Origin: Microthrixaceae bacterium
GTDB lineage: Bacteria > Actinomycetota > Acidimicrobiia > Acidimicrobiales > Microtrichaceae
Length of the DNA stretch: 64,000 nt
Assembly (NCBI GenBank): GCA_023957995.1
Contig: JAMLGK010000001.1
Span: forward strand, 1-64,000
Direction of reading: 5' to 3'
The notes below the pieces were generated by a model that was not told the DNA's origin, made no database searches, and was given only the letters and a program-made list of their open reading frames with translations. The position numbers and the translations under genes were made by a program. Of the stretch, positions 40,496-50,910 are shown piece after piece; position 1 is the first letter of the stretch, and every line of letters begins with the position of its first letter.

Positions 40496-42766
40496 TCAGG
40501 CGGAACGCTGGCGGATGATGTTGAGGGCGGACCCGGCACGGAACCAGTCGATGTGCTCGGGGCTCATCGTGTGTGTGGTCTCGAACGCCACCTTGGAACC
40601 GTCGGGCTTGACCACCTCACAGGTCACCGGGCGTCCCGGAGCGAGTTCGTCGAGGCCGATGATGTTGATCCGGTCGTCCTCGTCGATGAGGTCGTAGCTG
40701 GCCGGGTCCGAGAACGTCAGTGCGAGCACGCCCTGCTTCTTGAGGTTGGTCTCGTGGATCCGGGCGAAGCTGCGCACGATGATCGCCTTGGCGCCCCGGA
40801 AGCGGGGTTCCATGGCAGCGTGTTCGCGGCTGGAACCCTCGCCCCAGTTCTCGTCGCCGACAGCGACCCACGGTTGACCGGCCTCGTGGTAGTGGGCCGC
40901 GATCTCGGGGAACGGCTTGGTCCTGCCGTCCAGTTGGTCCTTGCCCTCGCCGGGCACTCCGGTGAATGCGTTCACCGCACCGAGGAACAGATTGCCCGAG
41001 ATGTTCTCGAGGTGCCCGCGGTACTTCAGCCAGGGGCCTGCCATCGAGATGTGATCCGTGGTGCACTTTCCCTGTGCCTTGAGCAGTACGGGCAGGTCGG
41101 TGTAGTCGGCGCCGTCCCAGGCCTCGAACGGTGTGAGCAGCTGCAGGCGTTCGGAGGTCGGCGAGACGATCACCTCGACATCGGAGCCGTTGGCCGGGGG
41201 AGCGATGAATCCTGATTCACCCGGGGTGAAACCGAGCGCCGGCAGTTCCTCTCCGACCGGCTCGGCGAGGCGGATCTCTTCACCTGCATCGTTGGTGAGC
41301 GTGTCGCTGAGGGGGTCGAAGTCGACGGTCCCGGCGAGTGCCAGGGCGACCACGGTCTCCGGAGAGGTCACGAAAGCCAGTGTGTTGGCCGAGCCGTCGT
41401 TGCGCTTCGGGAAGTTGCGGTTGTAGGAGGTGACGATCGTGTTCAGCTCGGAGGTGACCGACTCCGGTCGTGACCACTGGCCGATGCACGGTCCGCAGGC
41501 ATTCGCCAGCACGGTGGCTCCGGCGGCCTCGAACACCTCGAGCAGACCGTCACGCTCGATGGTGGCACGCACCTGCTCGGAGCCCGGTGTGATCAACAGC
41601 GGTGTCTTCACCTTCAGTCCCGACGACGCGGCCTGACGCAGGATCGAAGCCGCTCGGGTGATGTCCTCGTAGGAGGAGTTGGTGCACGAGCCGACCAGAG
41701 CCGCCGACGGCTCCAGCGGCCAACCGTTGGCCCTGGCCTCGGCGCCCAGGTCGCCCACGGGTCGGGCGAGATCCGGTGTGGCCGGCCCGTTGATGTGGGG
41801 TGTGAGGGTGTCGAGGTCGATCGTGATCACCTGATCGAAGTGTGCCTCGGGGTTGGCGAGCACGTCGTCGTCTGCACGCAGATGGTGGGCGATGGCGTCG
41901 GCCGCATCGGCGATCGCCTCGCGGCCGGTGCTCTTCAGGTAGCGCCCGATGGCGTCGTCGTAGGCGAACAGGGACGTCGTTGCCCCGATCTCGGCGCCCA
42001 TGTTGCAGATCGTGCCCTTGCCGGTGGCCGAGATGGAGTTGGCGCCCTCGCCGAAGTACTCCACGATCGCACCGGTGCCGCCCTTGACGGTGAGGATGTC
42101 GGCCACCTTCAGGATCACGTCCTTGGGCGAGGACCAGCCGTTGAGCGACCCGGTCAGGTGCACGCCGATCAGTTTCGGCCAGCGCACGTTGAAGGGATAC
42201 CCGGTCATGACATCGACGGCATCCGCGCCGCCGACTCCGATCGCAACCATTCCGAGTCCGCCGGCGTTGGGGGTGTGCGAATCGGTGCCGATCATCATGC
42301 CGCCCGGGAACGCGTACTGCTCGAGCACCACCTGGTGGATGATCCCTGACCCCGGTTTCCAGAAGCCGATGCCGTACCGGGCCGAGACCGACTCGAGGAA
42401 GTCGTAGACCTCCTCGTTGCCCGCTTCGGCGGCCAACAGGTCGACCTTGCCGTTCTCCTTGGCCTGGATCAGGTGGTCACAGTGCACCGTCGAGGGCACC
42501 TCCACCTCGTCGAGTCCGGCGGTCATGAACTGCAGGAGAGCCATCTGGGCGGTCGCGTCCTGCATCGCCACACGGTCGGGCCGCAGGTCGTTGTAGGTCA
42601 CGCCCCGTTCGAAATCCACCGAGGGATCGTCGAGGTGCGAGACGAGGATCTTCTCGGCGAGCGTGAGGGGTCGACCGAGGCGTTCGCGTGTGGGATCGAC
42701 CCGCTCGGCGAAGCGGGCGTAGACGTCGCGGACCAGTTCGATGGGGGTGGAGGCTGTCACTGCCAT
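40496..42766 (-). CDS. acn: Aconitate hydratase, mitochondrial-type
   Basis: A 756-residue enzyme that interconverts citrate and isocitrate. The 4Fe-4S ligands are in GSCTNSS (first Cys) and [11 protein letters not shown] (Cys pair). Other marks are [22 protein letters not shown] and [14 protein letters not shown] in the swivel domain. The length and ACGPCIGQW wording fit the mitochondrial-type group, not the larger AcnA/IRP type usual in mycobacteria. ATG at 42766 has AGAAGGA before it. The divergent GntR gene and the palindrome on the shared promoter suggest it represses acn. Confidence 0.95.
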   Translation of the reverse strand: MAVTASTPIELVRDVYARFAERVDPTRERLGRPLTLAEKILVSHLDDPSVDFERGVTYNDLRPDRVAMQDATAQMALLQFMTAGLDEVEVPSTVHCDHLIQAKENGKVDLLAAEAGNEEVYDFLESVSARYGIGFWKPGSGIIHQVVLEQYAFPGGMMIGTDSHTPNAGGLGMVAIGVGGADAVDVMTGYPFNVRWPKLIGVHLTGSLNGWSSPKDVILKVADILTVKGGTGAIVEYFGEGANSISATGKGTICNMGAEIGATTSLFAYDDAIGRYLKSTGREAIADAADAIAHHLRADDDVLANPEAHFDQVITIDLDTLTPHINGPATPDLARPVGDLGAEARANGWPLEPSAALVGSCTNSSYEDITRAASILRQAASSGLKVKTPLLITPGSEQVRATIERDGLLEVFEAAGATVLANACGPCIGQWSRPESVTSELNTIVTSYNRNFPKRNDGSANTLAFVTSPETVVALALAGTVDFDPLSDTLTNDAGEEIRLAEPVGEELPALGFTPGESGFIAPPANGSDVEVIVSPTSERLQLLTPFEAWDGADYTDLPVLLKAQGKCTTDHISMAGPWLKYRGHLENISGNLFLGAVNAFTGVPGEGKDQLDGRTKPFPEIAAHYHEAGQPWVAVGDENWGEGSSREHAAMEPRFRGAKAIIVRSFARIHETNLKKQGVLALTFSDPASYDLIDEDDRINIIGLDELAPGRPVTCEVVKPDGSKVAFETTHTMSPEHIDWFRAGSALNIIRQRSA

Positions 42767-42796
42767 TTCGAGTCCTTCTGTTCGAGAGCAATACAA

Positions 42797-42805
42797 GTAT
42801 AATAC
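42797..42805. promoter_or_regulatory. GntR-type operator overlapping a TATAAT box
   Basis: GTATAATAC is a perfect 9-bp palindrome of the GntR-family form (GTATnATAC), within a longer imperfect ATACAAGTATAATACATGT. On the plus strand it contains TATAAT, eight bases before the GntR GTG; on the minus strand TATTAT, 32 bases before the acn ATG. A bound repressor would block both promoters. Confidence 0.65.
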
Positions 42806-42810
42806 ATGTC

Positions 42811-43548
42811 GTGCGAGCCGTCCGATACCGAGAGATCGCCGACGACCTGAGACTCGAGGTCGCGGGGCCGGACCTGGCAGCTGGAGCGATTCTGCCATCG
42901 GAGTCGGAACTCTGTGCGCGATACGGCGCCAGCCGCGTCACGATCCGGAGGGCCCTCGACGTGCTGCGCACGGAGGGTCTGGTGGAGTCCCGACAGGGTT
43001 TCGGTTGGGTCGTCGCCGGAGAACCCCTGCGCCAGGACCTTTCACGCCTCGCCACGATCGATGCCCAGCTGGCCTCTGCGGGAGTGAGGTCGCGCCGACG
43101 CATCCTGGACTTCGGCTTCGTCTCGGCACCGCAACGGGTCCGGGGGCTACTCGGCGAGGGCCAGGTGTTGGAGGTCCGAAGGCTGCACCTCGCCGACGAG
43201 CAACCGCTGGCCCGGGTGACCGTGTGGTGCCCACAGGAACTCGGAGCATCGCTCAGCCGCGACGACGTGGAGCGCGCATCGTTCCTCGAACAGCTCCCGG
43301 TCGACCTGGTGGGCGCCACCCAGACGATCGGAGCCGATGCCGCCTCACCGCCCGACGCCGAACTGCTGGGAGTGCCGGTGGGATCGCCCACCCTGGTGGT
43401 GGAACGGATCACCCGTACCGAGCGGCATCGCCCGGTCCTCGTCTCCGAGCACGTGTTCCCTGCACACAGGATGACCTTCTCGATCGATGTGCCGCTGGAT
43501 GCAGGCATGCTGGATCCGGCTGGGATGAAGGTGGTCACCGGCGACTGA
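42811..43548 (+). CDS. GntR/HutC-family regulator with UTRA domain
   Basis: A 245-residue repressor. The winged helix (about 5-68) has [39 protein letters not shown] and a QGFGW wing; the UTRA effector domain covers about 80-235. GTG at 42811 lies only eight bases after TATAAT, so the message is probably leaderless, common in actinomycetes. It is divergent from acn across 44 bp, which makes aconitase its most likely target together with itself. The effector, perhaps a tricarboxylic-acid metabolite, is not evident. Confidence 0.88.
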   Translation: MRAVRYREIADDLRLEVAGPDLAAGAILPSESELCARYGASRVTIRRALDVLRTEGLVESRQGFGWVVAGEPLRQDLSRLATIDAQLASAGVRSRRRILDFGFVSAPQRVRGLLGEGQVLEVRRLHLADEQPLARVTVWCPQELGASLSRDDVERASFLEQLPVDLVGATQTIGADAASPPDAELLGVPVGSPTLVVERITRTERHRPVLVSEHVFPAHRMTFSIDVPLDAGMLDPAGMKVVTGD

Positions 43549-43568
43549 GCTCCACCGTGGCACCAACG

Positions 43569-43600
43569 CGGAAGCGGAGCCCCGAAGGGCCCCGCTTCCG
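43569..43600. terminator. Bidirectional terminator between gntR and the pilin gene
   Basis: CGGAAGCGG (43569-43577) and CCGCTTCCG (43592-43600) form a perfect 9-bp stem extended by inner GCCCC/GGGGC pairs. It lies between convergent genes and should stop both transcripts. Confidence 0.7.
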
Positions 43601-43629
43601 TAGTTGTTGGGGGAGGAAACTCCCGAGGA

Positions 43630-43815
43630 TCAGCTCAGCTCGCTGCCTGCCTCGGAGAACTTGGTGTCGATGCCGCCCTTGAGGAACTGCATCGCTGCGA
43701 TACAGGCGACGGCGATGAGTGCGACCAACAGGGCGTACTCCACGAGGGAGGCGCCACGCTCAGTGCGTGCCTGTGCGGTCAACCATGCCCGGATGTACTG
43801 GAACTGAACCATCAT
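43630..43815 (-). CDS. Flp/Fap-type pilin
   Basis: A 61-residue class III prepilin. The processing region reads RTERG-ASLVEYALLVALIAVACIAA: cleavage after Gly, Glu at +5 and a hydrophobic helix, as required for tad-type Flp pili. Such pilins form thin fimbriae used for attachment. Two adjacent ATGs start the gene; the first, at 43815, has AAGGAG seven bases upstream. No tad assembly genes are present in the window. A NarL-type two-component pair lies directly upstream on the same strand. Confidence 0.9.
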   Translation of the reverse strand: MMVQFQYIRAWLTAQARTERGASLVEYALLVALIAVACIAAMQFLKGGIDTKFSEAGSELS

Positions 43816-43982
43816 GTGCTTTCTCCTTGGTGTGCTTCTCTGGTGCTTTGGAAGTTGCTTGTGGTGCTGGTGCTGTGAGGTGTGTTGCCTCAACCAATCC
43901 ATCGGCACGGCGGGCCCGATTCCTGAATAGGTCGGACGGCCCATATCTGGTTCTCAGGGCCCAGAACGCCGATGTTCCGGCC

Positions 43983-44642
43983 TCAGCTCAACGACACGAT
44001 TCCCATCCGCACGGCCTGGAGGACCGCTTGTGTGCGGTCGCGTGCGTCGAGCTTCTGGTAGATCGAGGCCAGGTGGTTCTTGACCGTCTTCTGGGAGATG
44101 TACAGCTGGGCTGCCACCTCCGGGGTGCTGCAGCCGTCCGCGATCAGCTGCAGGACCTCTTCTTCGCGCTTGGAGACCACGCGCTCATCGCCCGGGGTCG
44201 GAGCCTGCGGGGTGGGTTCATTGATCCGGCGGACCTCGTTGAGCATCGAACGGGCCAACTGAGGCGACAGAACGGTGTCTCCTTCAGCGGCCATGCGTAC
44301 CGCTTCGGCGATCTCGCGTGTGGAGCAGTCCTTGGTGAGGTATCCCGCGGCGCCGGCCCTTATGGCTTCGGCCAGCACGTCCTGGTCGGCGTGCATCGTC
44401 AACATGACGACCCGGCTCGTGGCCCCGGAATCGATCACCTGGCGGCAGGCCTCCACTCCGTCGCAGTTCGGCATCGTGACGTCCATCAGGATCACGTCCG
44501 GAGTCAGTTCGCCCGCGAGCCGGATGGCCTCGACCCCGTCGCAGGCCTCACCGACAACGTCGAAACCGGCATCTGTCATCGATCGCCTGAGTCCCTCCCT
44601 GAGCATCCTGTGGTCGTCGGCCAGTAGCAGTCGCAAGGCCAT
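43983..44642 (-). CDS. NarL/LuxR-type response regulator
   Basis: A 219-residue regulator. The receiver domain (about 1-120) has the acidic pair DD at 9-10, the phospho-acceptor Asp at about 54 (LMDVTMP) and Lys at about 104 (YLTKD). The LuxR-type helix-turn-helix (about 155-215) has SKREEEVLQLIADGCSTPEVAAQLYISQKTVKNH, read in parts. It starts three bases after the kinase stop, so the pair is one transcript. The pilin gene follows after 167 bp and may be under its control. Confidence 0.94.
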   Translation of the reverse strand: MALRLLLADDHRMLREGLRRSMTDAGFDVVGEACDGVEAIRLAGELTPDVILMDVTMPNCDGVEACRQVIDSGATSRVVMLTMHADQDVLAEAIRAGAAGYLTKDCSTREIAEAVRMAAEGDTVLSPQLARSMLNEVRRINEPTPQAPTPGDERVVSKREEEVLQLIADGCSTPEVAAQLYISQKTVKNHLASIYQKLDARDRTQAVLQAVRMGIVSLS

Positions 44643-44645
44643 TGC

Positions 44646-46739
44646 TCACCTCCCCATCGAAACGGCGTTCGCCGTCGGGTCGTTGGTTGCGATCGCCGTG
44701 GCGCCGCTCTGTTGTCCCTGTCCAGCGCTCTCATCAGCGGTCGGGTCGAGTACGCAACGGACCCGCGTGCCGCGCGCCGGTGCGCTGAGGATCTCGAGGC
44801 TGGCTCCGATGCTTGCGGCACGCTCACGCATGCCGAGCATCCCGTAGGAATCGAGCCTTCCGGCCTGGCCCGCTTCGAATCCGATGCCGTTGTCGGTCAC
44901 CTCGATCAGTGCACGCTGGCCGTCGCAGCGCCAGACGATTCGCACCGCTGTGGCCTGCGCGTGGCGTTCCACGTTGGCGAGCGCCTCCTGGGCGACACGC
45001 CACATCTCGCGCTCCTGCAAGAGGGGAAGCCGGGCATGGCGGTCCGCGTCGACCTGAATCTGCAGGCCGCTGCGCTCGGTGACCCTGTCGACGAACTGTT
45101 CGAGCACATCGCCCAGGCCGACCGATTCCGAGACGTCGGTGCGGAGGTCATAGAGCGTGTCACGAACCTCTCGGATCACCCCGCGCACGTCCTCGCGGAG
45201 CTCGCCGATCTCGTTGGTGACGGGATCGCCGATGGCGTCGCGCTCGACGATGTGGTCCAGCTGGAACGCGAGGTAGGCCAGCGACTGTCCGATCCGGTCG
45301 TGGAGGTCGCGAGCGATCCGCGTCCTCTCCTCATCCGCACCAACGGTGCGCAGACGCGAGAACCAGCGTGCGTTGTCCACCGCCAGGGAAGCCGGAGCGA
45401 CGAAGCCCTCGATGAGTTCCACGTCCCTGGCGCTGAAGTGGTCCACGTCGGTGTGTTCGATGGCGATCATGCCGATCACCGATCCGCGTGCCGGCATCAC
45501 GGTGTAGATGCCCGAGCCGGCGCGGTCGTTCAGACCTCCCCCGACCGAGGGCACGTTGGGGATGTAGACAGGTCGGCTCTCGGTGAGCGCCTGACGCAAC
45601 CCGGGACTGAGCTCGGTGGCACCGAGACGCTTGGGGACGTGCAGTCCGTGGTGCCTCGCCACGGCCCAACGTCCGTCCGTCTCGTCGAAGAGCAACACCG
45701 CGACGCTGTCGTAGGAGACCAGGGACTTCATGCGCTGGAGGGTCGAGTCCAGGACGTCGTCGAGGTCTAGCGAAGCCGGAAGCGTCTGGGTCACACGGTG
45801 CAGGGAGAACAGCAGGGTGTTGGCATCGGAGAGACGGCTCAGGCGGTCGAGTGCAAGCTCGCGCTCACGGACAGCTTCACCGGAGATCCGCCGGGCGTAG
45901 CCGGATATGACCGCCACGATGAGCACGATCGATCCCCATGAAGCGGAGCTGACCAGCGCCTCGCGCCGGTCGGGGGAGTCGATGATGAAGGGCCAACTCA
46001 CGGCGATGACGGCTGCGATCGCAATCCGCAGGGCGAATCCGAATCCCCGTGCCAGACCGGCCAGCGCGATCGGCGTGAGCAGGACGAACACCAGGGGTGA
46101 ATCCCATCCACCGGTGTAGATCACCGCCACCACGTGCAGTCCGACCTCACCCATCACCCTCAGCAGCGAACGGAGGTCGTCGGAGTAGGCGACCGGACGG
46201 AACGCCCTGAACACGGCGTAGGCCACGATCACGGCTGTCCAGACCCGGGTGGTGGTGCTGAGTTGGTTGGTGCTGGCGGCCAGCAGCAGCGAGATCGCCA
46301 CCGTGGCCAGCCGCATCGCCGTGATCAGGCTCGAGAAGTTGGCCACACGGTCGGCCCGGTTCGTGGCCATCTGGTCGGCGACGATGTTGAAGTCGCCCGT
46401 GGGGGCCTGGTCCGGATCGATCAGAGCGTCCCGGAGCTCCCTGGAGAACCGGGCCTTGATCCGTCCGCGGAACCCTGTGTCCTCCTCGCCCTCGTCCTCG
46501 GCTCCCGAAGACCCGTTGGCGGGACTGGCCGGGTCAACGCCGCCGCCCGCGGCGCCCTCGGGGGCGGGCCGCAGATGATCGAACCCCGGGTCGAGGCTCG
46601 GATCCCCCTGCTGTGGCTGAGCCGGGTCAGCCGGCATGGGCGCGAACGCGGGCGAAAGGCCCTGGTCGGCGCCGGTGGTGCCTTGGCTGTTGCCGGGGAG
46701 GAAAGCCCCAGGTTGTTCAGGTTCTTGCGCGGTGCTCAT
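44646..46739 (-). CDS. GAF-domain sensor histidine kinase (HisKA_3)
   Basis: A 697-residue kinase. A 120-residue Pro/Gly/acid-rich soluble lead is followed by about six membrane spans (about 145-310), a GAF domain (about 335-465), the HisKA_3 helix with phospho-His in RIARDLHDRIGQSL (about 478), and a HATPase_c domain with NVERHAQA and DNGIGF. It would phosphorylate the NarL-type regulator encoded just downstream. The start is uncertain: ATGs at 46844, 46784 and 46739 are in frame and none has a clear ribosome-binding site; 46739 is the shortest. The signal is unknown. Confidence 0.9.
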   Translation of the reverse strand: MSTAQEPEQPGAFLPGNSQGTTGADQGLSPAFAPMPADPAQPQQGDPSLDPGFDHLRPAPEGAAGGGVDPASPANGSSGAEDEGEEDTGFRGRIKARFSRELRDALIDPDQAPTGDFNIVADQMATNRADRVANFSSLITAMRLATVAISLLLAASTNQLSTTTRVWTAVIVAYAVFRAFRPVAYSDDLRSLLRVMGEVGLHVVAVIYTGGWDSPLVFVLLTPIALAGLARGFGFALRIAIAAVIAVSWPFIIDSPDRREALVSSASWGSIVLIVAVISGYARRISGEAVRERELALDRLSRLSDANTLLFSLHRVTQTLPASLDLDDVLDSTLQRMKSLVSYDSVAVLLFDETDGRWAVARHHGLHVPKRLGATELSPGLRQALTESRPVYIPNVPSVGGGLNDRAGSGIYTVMPARGSVIGMIAIEHTDVDHFSARDVELIEGFVAPASLAVDNARWFSRLRTVGADEERTRIARDLHDRIGQSLAYLAFQLDHIVERDAIGDPVTNEIGELREDVRGVIREVRDTLYDLRTDVSESVGLGDVLEQFVDRVTERSGLQIQVDADRHARLPLLQEREMWRVAQEALANVERHAQATAVRIVWRCDGQRALIEVTDNGIGFEAGQAGRLDSYGMLGMRERAASIGASLEILSAPARGTRVRCVLDPTADESAGQGQQSGATAIATNDPTANAVSMGR

Positions 46740-46915
46740 GAGTGCTGTCCGGTTTCGGCTCTGCTTCACGGTCTCGCTCTGCATCGGCAGCACGGCCCCG
46801 TCCCTGAACGTTTTGGCGCTCTGAGGCAGACCTCGTGTCTCCATGTGGACCGGGCCTGCGCCGCGGTACGCGCCATGTAGCAGCGGTGACCGCGCGGTGT
46901 CGTAGGGTCGGAACC

Positions 46916-47515
46916 ATGTTGCTGGTCGGACTCACCGGTGGGATTGGCTCGGGCAAGTCGACGGTGGGACGCGCCCTGGTGGAGCGAGGCGCTGTTCTGG
47001 TCGACGCCGATGAGATCGTGCGCCGGTTGCAGAGTCCGGGCACCAACGTGTTCGCCGAAATGGTGGAACGATTCGGATCCGGGATCGTGGCCGCCGATGG
47101 GACGCTCGACCGCCAGGCGGTGGCCGAGATCGTCTTCAACGACGAGGCGGCGCTGGCCGACCTCGGGGCGATCGTTCACCCACGTGTGCACGAGGAGATC
47201 GAACGCAGGGTGGCCGAACAGGTCGACACCGACAACGTGGTCGTCCTCGACATCCCGTTGCTCGGCGAGGCCGGTTGGCCGGGGTTGCAGGGGACGATCG
47301 TGGTCGACCTGCATCCCGACACCGCCGTTTCGCGCCTGGTGGAGCACCGGGGTTTCACCGAAGCCGACGCACTGGCCCGCATCGATGCCCAGATCGGCCG
47401 CAGCGAACGGTTGGAGATGGCCGACTTCGTGGTCGAGAACTCCGGACCGCTCGAGGATCTGGAAACGGAGATCGAACGCCTCTGGGAGTGGATCGGCTCG
47501 CTCGAGCAACGCTGA
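46916..47515 (+). CDS. coaE: Dephospho-CoA kinase
   Basis: A 199-residue kinase for the last step of coenzyme A synthesis. The P-loop is LTGGIGSGKS (about 5-14), followed by VDADEIVRRLQ and, after IVHPRVHEEI, the VLDIPLLGE segment typical of CoaE. ATG at 46916 is directly before the P-loop strand. It is followed by uvrB after 80 bp, an arrangement shared with other actinomycetes. It is divergent from the sensor kinase gene. Confidence 0.93.
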   Translation: MLLVGLTGGIGSGKSTVGRALVERGAVLVDADEIVRRLQSPGTNVFAEMVERFGSGIVAADGTLDRQAVAEIVFNDEAALADLGAIVHPRVHEEIERRVAEQVDTDNVVVLDIPLLGEAGWPGLQGTIVVDLHPDTAVSRLVEHRGFTEADALARIDAQIGRSERLEMADFVVENSGPLEDLETEIERLWEWIGSLEQR

Positions 47516-47595
47516 ACGCCCGGCTCGTCCGGGGTCGGACCGTCGACCGATCGGGGCGCTGATCGCGTGTCGCAGGGTCTGGGTACGATTCCACG

Positions 47596-49719
47596 ATGGC
47601 TGAAGTATCCGTTCCCACCAGCAGTGCGGCCGATGCCGAGGGGGCGGGTTTCGTCGATCCCGTGGGGGTTCCCGCAGAGCCTCGGATGGTTCGGCCCTTC
47701 GAGGTGGTGTCGCCCTTCGAGCCCGCCGGGGACCAGCCCAAGGCGATCGCGTCGCTGGCGGACGGAATCGAAGGGGGAGAGCGATTCCAGACGCTCCTGG
47801 GTATCACCGGATCGGGCAAGTCCGCCACGATGGCCTGGACGATCGAGGCGGTTCAGCGGCCAACGTTGATCCTGGCGCCCAACAAGAGCCTGGCGGCCCA
47901 GTTGGCCAACGAGTTCCGTGAGTTCTTCCCCAACAACCGTGTCGAGTACTTCGTCTCCTACTACGACTACTACCAACCCGAGGCATACATCGCCTCGAGC
48001 GACACCTACATAGAGAAGGACTCCTCGGTCAACGACGAGATCGACCGCCTCAGGCACTCCGCGACCTCTGCGCTGTTGACCAGGCGCGATGTGATCGTGG
48101 TGGCTTCCGTGAGCTGTATCTACGGCCTGGGATCGCCCGAGGAGTATGCATCTCGGCTCCTGGCGGTCCGGGTGGGCGACACGGTCGACCAGCGCGCGGT
48201 GCTGAGGCGTCTGGTCGATCTCCAGTACGAGCGAAACGACATGAACCTGGTCCGCGGCAAGTTCCGCGTGCGGGGAGATGTGGTCGAGATCCACCCGGCC
48301 TACGACGAGACGGCGGTCCGGGTCGAGTTCTTCGGCGATGACATCGAGGCGATATCGGTGGTCGACCCACTCACGGGGGAGAAGGTCGGCGAACTCGACG
48401 AGCTGGCGGTGTTTCCCAACACCCACTACGCCACCTCCGACGAACGGCTCGGTGCAGCGATCAAGCGCATCGAGTCAGAACTGCAACAGCGTCTGGCCCA
48501 GTTCGAGTCCGAGGGCAAGCTGCTCGAGGCGCAGCGACTGCGCATGCGCACCGAGTACGACCTCGAGATGCTCACCGAGATGGGCTTCTGCAACGGGGTG
48601 GAGAACTACTCGGCGCCACTCGACGGCCGTGGCCCCGGCGAGGCTCCCAACACGCTGCTCAACTTCTTTCCAGCGGACTACCTCACGATCATCGACGAGT
48701 CCCACGTGGCGATCCCGCAGCTGCACGGCCAGTACGCGGGGGACCGTTCCCGCAAGGAACAACTGATCGAACACGGGTTCAGGCTCCCCTCGGCAGCCGA
48801 CAACCGCCCCCTGCAGTTCGAGGAGTGGATGCAACGAGCGGGCCAGACCGTGTTCCTGTCGGCCACCCCCGGTGACTGGGAGTTGGAACAGTCCACCAAC
48901 GTCGTCGAACAGATCGTTCGTCCCACCGGCCTGATCGACCCCGAGGTGATCATCAAGCCCACGAAGGGCCAGATCGACGACCTGCTGGCACTGATCAACG
49001 AGCGGGTGGAGCAGACCGAGCGGGTTCTGGTCACCACGCTCACCAAGAAGATGGCCGAGGACCTCACCGACTACCTGCTCGAGATGGGGGTACGGGTCCG
49101 CTACCTGCACTCCGAGGTCGACACCTTGCAGCGGATCGAACTCATCCGCGACCTCCGTCTCGGTGAGTACGACGTGCTGGTCGGCATCAACCTGCTGCGG
49201 GAGGGCCTCGACATCCCCGAGGTGTCGCTCGTGGCGATCCTCGACGCCGACAAGGAAGGCTTCCTGCGCTCCGAGCGCTCCCTCATCCAGATGATCGGCC
49301 GCGCCGCCAGGAACGTCAACGGTCAGGTCGTCATGTACGCCGACGCGGTGACCGACTCGATGACCAGTGCGATCTCGGAGACGAATCGACGTCGGGGACT
49401 CCAGCAGGCCTACAACGAAGAGCACGGGATCCATCCCAAGACGATCGTCAAGGCCGTGACCGACATCCTCGCGGAGCTGCGCGGCACCGACGGCGCCTCC
49501 CCGTTGCCGACCGGGGGCAAGCGCAAGCAGCGTCCGGGCGAGAAGGCGCGTGCGGAGCAGTACGCCGCCGACCTACCGCCCCAGGATCTCGGTGCACTGA
49601 TCGGATTGCTCGAAGAGGAGATGCACCAGGCTTCGACCGACCTCCGTTTCGAAGAGGCGGCAAGGTTGCGCGACGAGATCAAGGACCTCGAGCGCGAGCG
49701 CCGCTCAGCCGGAGGTTGA
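47596..49719 (+). CDS. uvrB: Excinuclease ABC subunit B
   Basis: A 707-residue damage-verifying helicase-like subunit of nucleotide excision repair. The P-loop is GITGSGKS (about 69-76). The beta-hairpin region [15 protein letters not shown] follows, then the DESHV motif and the second motor domain ([25 protein letters not shown], read in parts). The UVR domain near the C-terminus (about 660-700) binds UvrC. The first 30 residues are a variable extension. ATG at 47596. No SOS box is visible in the 80 bp upstream, unlike uvrA. Confidence 0.97.
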   Translation: MAEVSVPTSSAADAEGAGFVDPVGVPAEPRMVRPFEVVSPFEPAGDQPKAIASLADGIEGGERFQTLLGITGSGKSATMAWTIEAVQRPTLILAPNKSLAAQLANEFREFFPNNRVEYFVSYYDYYQPEAYIASSDTYIEKDSSVNDEIDRLRHSATSALLTRRDVIVVASVSCIYGLGSPEEYASRLLAVRVGDTVDQRAVLRRLVDLQYERNDMNLVRGKFRVRGDVVEIHPAYDETAVRVEFFGDDIEAISVVDPLTGEKVGELDELAVFPNTHYATSDERLGAAIKRIESELQQRLAQFESEGKLLEAQRLRMRTEYDLEMLTEMGFCNGVENYSAPLDGRGPGEAPNTLLNFFPADYLTIIDESHVAIPQLHGQYAGDRSRKEQLIEHGFRLPSAADNRPLQFEEWMQRAGQTVFLSATPGDWELEQSTNVVEQIVRPTGLIDPEVIIKPTKGQIDDLLALINERVEQTERVLVTTLTKKMAEDLTDYLLEMGVRVRYLHSEVDTLQRIELIRDLRLGEYDVLVGINLLREGLDIPEVSLVAILDADKEGFLRSERSLIQMIGRAARNVNGQVVMYADAVTDSMTSAISETNRRRGLQQAYNEEHGIHPKTIVKAVTDILAELRGTDGASPLPTGGKRKQRPGEKARAEQYAADLPPQDLGALIGLLEEEMHQASTDLRFEEAARLRDEIKDLERERRSAGG

Positions 49720-49727
49720 CCGTCCGG

Positions 49728-49741
49728 CCGGTTCGAACCGG
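49728..49741. terminator. Palindrome between convergent uvrB and aroC
   Basis: CCGGTTCGAACCGG is a perfect 14-bp palindrome and could fold as a short stem with a TTCG-type loop in both transcripts. It lies in a 22-bp gap between the stop codons. Without a T-run it is a weak terminator candidate. Confidence 0.4.
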
Positions 49742-50824
49742 TCAGCCAGGAGCGATCGCGCGCTGGCGCAGCCAGTGGTCGGCGAGGACCAGCAGCACCG
49801 CCGCTTCGACCATCGGAACCGCGCGGGGCAAAACGCACGGGTCATGGCGTCCCTTGGCCTCGAGCGTGGTCGCTTCGCCATCCCGGGTGACCGTCTGCTG
49901 AGGCGACGCGATCGTTGCGGTCGGTTTGAACGCCGCGCGCAGCAGAACCGTCTCGCCGTTGGTGATGCCACCCTGGACCCCACCGGAGTTGTTGGTGGTG
50001 GTTCGTGGCCCGTCGGGGCCCGGCACGAACGGGTCGTTGTGCTCCCTGCCCGTCATGGCGGTGGCACCGAATCCGGAACCGATCTCGAATCCCTTGGTAG
50101 CCGGCAAGGACATCACGGCCCTGGCGAGGTCGGCCTCGAGCTTGTCGAACACCGGTTCGCCCAGGCCCGGTGGGACGCTGCGTGCCACGCAGCTGACGAC
50201 TCCACCGAGTGAATCCCCGTCGCGACGTGCGTTCTCGATCGCCTCGGTGATCAGCGCGGCCGCCTCCGGGTCGGGACAGCGCGTCGGGTCGCGTTCGACG
50301 TCATCGAGGGTGACCGTGTCCGCGTCGACGGTGGCCGAGATGCCGTGGACGGACTCCACCCAGGCGAGAACCTCGATCCCGCACTGTTGTGCGAGGAGCT
50401 TCCGGGCCACCGCTGCGGCGGCGACCCGACCGATCGTCTCGCGGGCCGAGGCGCGGCCACCTCCGGCGACGGCACGCGTTCCGTACTTCGCCTCGGTGGT
50501 CCAATCGGCATGCGACGGCCGGTACAGCTCCGCCATGTGGTCATAGGCGCCGGATCGCTGGTCCTTGTTGCGAACCAGCATCGCGATCGGCGAACCGAGG
50601 GTGTGGCCGGCGTCCACCCCCGAGACGATCTCGACGGTGTCGGTCTCATCGCGCTGGGTGACCAGGCGGCTCTGGCCAGGTCGCCGACGGTCCAGGTCGT
50701 GCTGGATGTCGTCCTCGGACAGCTCCAACTGCGGTGGGCAGCCGTCCACCACGCACCCCACGGCGCCGCCGTGCGATTCACCGAAGGTGGTGACGCGGAA
50801 GAGGGCGCCGGTGCTGGAGGCCAT
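49742..50824 (-). CDS. aroC: Chorismate synthase
   Basis: A 360-residue enzyme that makes chorismate from EPSP with reduced FMN. Signatures: [22 protein letters not shown] at the N-terminus, [19 protein letters not shown] near residue 125 and the late GITNGETV region. ATG at 50824 is the family start just before the flavin region. It is divergent from uvrA; a single SOS box lies between them, at 40-53 bp from the aroC start. Other shikimate genes are not in the window. Confidence 0.96.
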   Translation of the reverse strand: MASSTGALFRVTTFGESHGGAVGCVVDGCPPQLELSEDDIQHDLDRRRPGQSRLVTQRDETDTVEIVSGVDAGHTLGSPIAMLVRNKDQRSGAYDHMAELYRPSHADWTTEAKYGTRAVAGGGRASARETIGRVAAAAVARKLLAQQCGIEVLAWVESVHGISATVDADTVTLDDVERDPTRCPDPEAAALITEAIENARRDGDSLGGVVSCVARSVPPGLGEPVFDKLEADLARAVMSLPATKGFEIGSGFGATAMTGREHNDPFVPGPDGPRTTTNNSGGVQGGITNGETVLLRAAFKPTATIASPQQTVTRDGEATTLEAKGRHDPCVLPRAVPMVEAAVLLVLADHWLRQRAIAPG

Positions 50825-50863
50825 CCAGCCAGTATGCCGTGCCGCGGCGCCCGAGGGCGCATG

Positions 50864-50877
50864 GGAACATGCGTTCG
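50864..50877. promoter_or_regulatory. SOS box upstream of uvrA
   Basis: GGAACATGCGTTCG contains GAAC-N4-GTTC and ends in G as the consensus does. It lies 34 bp before the preferred uvrA start, a position suited to repression by LexA. Confidence 0.8.
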
Positions 50878-50910
50878 GTCCGGCTTGCACCGTGCACTAT
50901 GGTCGCGCGG

